In this document: positions 60,708 through 64,000 of the stretch, piece after piece
How positions within the stretch are numbered: the first letter of the stretch is position 1
Layout of the letters: each line of letters begins with the position of its first letter
Assembly (NCBI GenBank): GCA_024529925.1
Contig: JAFEUB010001118.1
Location: 62,001 to 126,000 of the forward strand
Source of the DNA: Ophthalmolycus amberensis
Taxonomy: Eukaryota > Chordata > Actinopteri > Perciformes > Zoarcidae
Length of the DNA: 64,000 nucleotides
Reading direction: 5' to 3'
Notes under the pieces: generated by a model
Databases searched by the model: none
What the model was told of the DNA's origin: nothing
What the model saw: the letters and a program-made list of their open reading frames with translations, nothing else
Made by a program: the position numbers and the translations under genes

Positions 60708-60775
60708 ATATTGGTGGTTTGATCCTCGGCTCCTACCGGCCGCATGTCTTGGTGTGCTTGAGCGAAACAATGGAA
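60708..60775. repeat. Possible SINE or interspersed-repeat fragment
   Basis: GGTGGTTTGATCCTCGGCTCC followed by CGGCCGCATGTCTTGGTGTGCTTGAGC resembles a frequent fish repeat with a tRNA B-box-like GGTTTGATCC word. No A box or complete tRNA fold is seen, so it is not called as a tRNA. Confidence 0.4.
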
Positions 60776-61864
60776 AAGAAAATGAGCTGTTTTTGTTTGC
60801 AGCGCACACAGTGTTGAAAAGTGTCCTCATTACTCTGGATATTGTGTTGTAAGTATTGATTTATCTGTCTATTATTTCCTCTATTAACTGATTCAATGAT
60901 GTTCAGCAAACAATGATGAGAGTATAACTTCACCTCCAGGTCCGAGTCTCCACCTCACCCACCTCATCGCTTTGAGAAAACGCTCAGTGGGCTGAGAGGG
61001 GGAGCGCATGGATGTGTGAGACAGAGTTCCTCAGTGGGAGTTCTATTTTTAGATACATTTTCAGGGCATACAGAAGTCCTCATGAAATGCAGATTTCCAT
61101 ACATTTGAACATCGTCATACAATCAGTTAATTGACTGAATGTCAGTCAGAGAGTATTGAGAGACGAGCACATTGCTGCTTTTGGCCTCGTCATAAGACGT
61201 GATGACAAAAAGAAAAACATAGAAGAACACCAACATGTCTGCCAGAATGGAAATACACAGTTATAACTACATTCATCTGTATGGAGACGGTGGATTTAGT
61301 TGTTTTAGTGATAACATGTTGGAATACCGTGACTAGGGTTCACATCAGTCACATTGGTCCCCGTTGGGAATCAGCCATTAACCATAACAGTGGGTCCCCT
61401 CCACCGATTGAATCATACAGGACCATGTAAGTGGCTCATACAGTAAACATAATCCATGATCATCCAGTCAAAATAATTGATGTTTATCCATAAAAAGCCC
61501 CTTCTAAATTCACCTCTGCACTCCGTGCGCGAAATAATTACAGGGACTCTGGTTCCATTGGCAGTGCATAGCAAAACAACCACATTATGTATACAAGCGC
61601 TCGCGAAATCATCCGTCACTGCGGGCAACGAGACGAGGACTCTCTAAAAGCGTAAATATATTCCAAGGACTCTACGTTTCACGGAGCAATGACATGAAGA
61701 GGATTTACGATCCCCAGAAGATAAACTCAAGGTAACCGAGGTGCTTGTTCCCCATCAGGGTTGATAGAATCCTTCACAACACAACAGGTGTGACAAGCAA
61801 CAACCAGCTGCTTCTTTGTGAAACATCACAGCCTCAGAGATGCAGTTACACCTCGCGTTAACAT

Positions 61865-61901
61865 GGGAAGGAGGAGGAGGAGGAGGAGGAGGAGGAGGAA
61901 A
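61865..61901. repeat. (GGA)n microsatellite, intergenic
   Basis: About twelve GGA/AGG trinucleotides; no gene context. Confidence 0.9.
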
Positions 61902-62587
61902 GAAACATGGATGCCTCACTGTCACTTCTGCCAGAAAAACAAAAAAACACACATAATTTGTACATATTTTCCTGTTCTGGATGTAGTTCAAATATAATTG
62001 TATAACACCAGTAATATTGGTAGCATGTTATGTTCTCAAAGTAATCGTGTTTGAGCCAATGGACAACGATCCTGAAGAGATACCCGAATGAACAGCAGTG
62101 GTACCCACAGTTGGATAACCACAAGTGCCTCTTTTGACTTCATCTCACCTCCTCGGGTGAACATCAGCCGGTCCGCCGTCACCACGCATCCTATCGAGAC
62201 GTGTGCAAGTTCCCCGTTGCTTAGTAATGGTCTTCAGCGCTCTGATTAGAGTGAGCTTCAAAGCTCTGGGCATGCTCATTACTCACTGCTGGCTGCATAA
62301 TGAATCCCGGCGAGGAAGCTGATTGACAACGGCATCCTTTATAATCAACACACGTCTGGTGCGAATCAAACTCAACTCGTATATCTGTAAAGGTCACATC
62401 GGTCACTTGAGGAAGTCTGATAAATCTTCTTGGGGGGGAAAAACAACCTGCTGACCTTTCTTTCTGGACGGGCGGCGTGATTTTTTGTTCCACGTAATGC
62501 CGGCGACCTCATTTGCTCTGCTTTCATGTCTCACAGTCCACACGGATTAGCTTCTCTTTGATGTGTCTTTTGGGCTGACATTTAAAA

Positions 62588-62609
62588 AAAGGGGGGGGGG
62601 GGGGGGGGG
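62588..62609. repeat. Poly(G) run, intergenic
   Basis: An A run followed by roughly twenty G bases. Confidence 0.85.
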
Positions 62610-63090
62610 CTGCTATTTCACATTAAATGTTGACTTGAAATGCAGCATAACACGGGGAGGTGGGTTAGACTGTGGTACATGTACATATGCATCTTAAATA
62701 GATCAAGCTTTAAAATGTTATTTAGCTCCTTTAATAATTACTATAGTTACTCAGAAGCTGTACGAGGTTAACAAGAGTGTTTGTGTTCCAGACTCTCGGT
62801 GTGCTGAACAGTCACCAATGCTGAGTGCAGAGCTCACACGCAAACCCTTTGGGGTCTGATCCGCAGAGTCCCAGGCGCCGTGTTGCTGCTGCTGCTGTTG
62901 TTTCAGACACATTCATCCCGACCTGGACAGAGCACACAAGTGGTGAATGAGTCTGGGGGTTTCATTTGTTTTACACAATTACAGTGAACTTACCCTTTAA
63001 ATCTTACGAATTTGATCTTTAAGAACTGTTTATCAAATCCATTGTGACCTCACAATTACAACTTGGATTATGTCACTTTTTAAATAAAAG

Positions 63091-63115
63091 GTGTGTGTGT
63101 GTGTGTGTGTGTGTG
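63091..63115. repeat. (GT)n microsatellite, intergenic
   Basis: Perfect GT dinucleotides followed by GAGAGATC. Confidence 0.9.
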
Positions 63116-63811
63116 AGAGATCTAACTTGATCAGAGTTATCAAAATTAAATAGTCCTCCAGCAACTAAACTAACATATTTACATTTTCAGATACTGAAAT
63201 ATTACACAGCCCACCTACATACTGGGCCAATACAATTTTAATATGCGTATTAAATATGTGTAAACATTTACATTACATTTGTATGTATATGTGTGAGTGT
63301 TGTTTTGTATTATTCAGATTATTTGATCTTATTTTTTTAAGTTTTTTTATGTAGTTTAAACTCTGGTACAGAAACCAGAACTATTGTTTCTTCCGACAAC
63401 AAACAGAACCGTGAGACTACAAACAAGACTCGGGGCAACGATGACCAGCCGCATTGCACAACACACCGCCGGTATGACTGGCAGGCCCCGTTCAAAGCCG
63501 CATGTACGGAGGAGCAATGCATGAACGCACAGCGGGACAAAGCACTCAGCTGAGACTATGACAGGAAGTAGAGTCCCTGAGTGGAAGGAACAGACGCAGG
63601 TGACGCACTGGAAGGAAGATAATTAGCACAGAGGTTGCACGGAGGCGTCGCATAAACACACTCGACGCCCGGAAGCGGCGCCTCTCATATCAAATGATGC
63701 GAACATGAAGTCTCTAAAGATTATAAGTAAACACGTATTAGAAACCTCAGGTCAAAGTTGAAACACAAATGTGGATCATAGGAGAGCCTTTTGCGGGTTT
63801 TTTTACGTTAC

Positions 63812-64000
63812 CTGAAGCTCAGCCTGTAGTTGCGTGGCACTGCCAGCCCACGGCCGGCTGACTTCCGACGGTCGACTTCAGGAGCACAGCACCGGCGTCG
63901 CAGCTGAAGTGGTGTTATTATGGCACGGATGTGCCTCTTGAGCGAGGTTTTGCACTCGGCGGCTCACGTAACCGCAGGCGGGTTGAGTGGAGGGGTATTC
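63812..64000 (-). other. Weak candidate for a non-coding first exon of a neighbouring minus-strand gene
   Basis: On the minus strand, GC-rich, CpG-containing sequence ends with GAGCTTCAG followed by GTAACG, a fair 5' splice site at 63811-63806. No coding signal is present. The base composition contrasts with the AT-rich flank. Identity is unknown; the far edge is cut by the window. Confidence 0.25.

Larger units (their letters stand above)
59552..63811. other. Intergenic region without a recognisable gene
   Basis: Apart from the homopolymer, microsatellite and repeat fragments listed separately, I see no reading frame with family resemblance, no exon chain with consistent phases, and no tRNA. 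Short open frames here have no recognisable composition. A distal regulatory element cannot be excluded. Confidence 0.6.

Noticed and set aside
60708..60775. Possible tRNA gene from a GGTTTGATCC word
   Set aside because: No A box, acceptor stem or anticodon loop could be assembled; more likely a repeat fragment.
59552..63811. Search for a novel gene or system in the right-hand intergenic DNA
   Set aside because: Only short unrelated frames, homopolymers and repeats; no exon chain or conserved motif could be supported.

Overview
The window is a piece of vertebrate nuclear chromosome, almost certainly from a teleost fish. It has split genes with GT-AG introns, no bacterial features, and many small fish-type dispersed repeats (a TA-flanked MITE, a hAT-like element, L2-like LINE tails with (TTGCC)n ends, an antisense LINE reverse-transcriptase fragment). 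It holds two protein genes arranged head to head, the casp8ap2-mdn1 neighbourhood that is also known in other vertebrates. Species cannot be named from the sequence; a percomorph-like fish is a guess.

Layout. Positions 1-5415 (minus strand) carry the 5' half of casp8ap2 (FLASH): six coding exons, the last very large and running off the left edge. A spliced 5' UTR is predicted up to about 6740. About 6741-7343 is a GC/CpG-rich shared promoter region. From 7344 to 58089 (plus strand) lies a complete mdn1 (midasin/Rea1). I could trace 102 coding exons that join into about 5,543 residues: N-terminal domain, six AAA+ modules, a long linker, an acidic D/E-rich region and a C-terminal MIDAS/VWA domain. 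A predicted 3' UTR ends near an AATAAA at 59002. From 59122 to 64000 I see an AT-rich tandem repeat and otherwise intergenic DNA, with one weak candidate for a minus-strand non-coding exon at the right edge.

The two genes act in different nuclear pathways: FLASH in histone pre-mRNA 3'-end processing and caspase-8/nuclear-body biology, midasin in removing assembly factors from pre-60S ribosomes. A shared promoter could co-express them in proliferating cells, but that is inference.

The most unusual points are these. A 1.3-kb pyrimidine-rich minisatellite ends on the 3' splice site of mdn1 exon 100. Two single-base frame discrepancies occur in mdn1 (exons 52 and 75). The AAA6 P-loop has alanine in place of its last glycine. 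A Pro-rich minisatellite is coding in casp8ap2. Several mdn1 acceptors have GT microsatellites where a C/T tract is expected. I found no sign of a novel multi-gene system.
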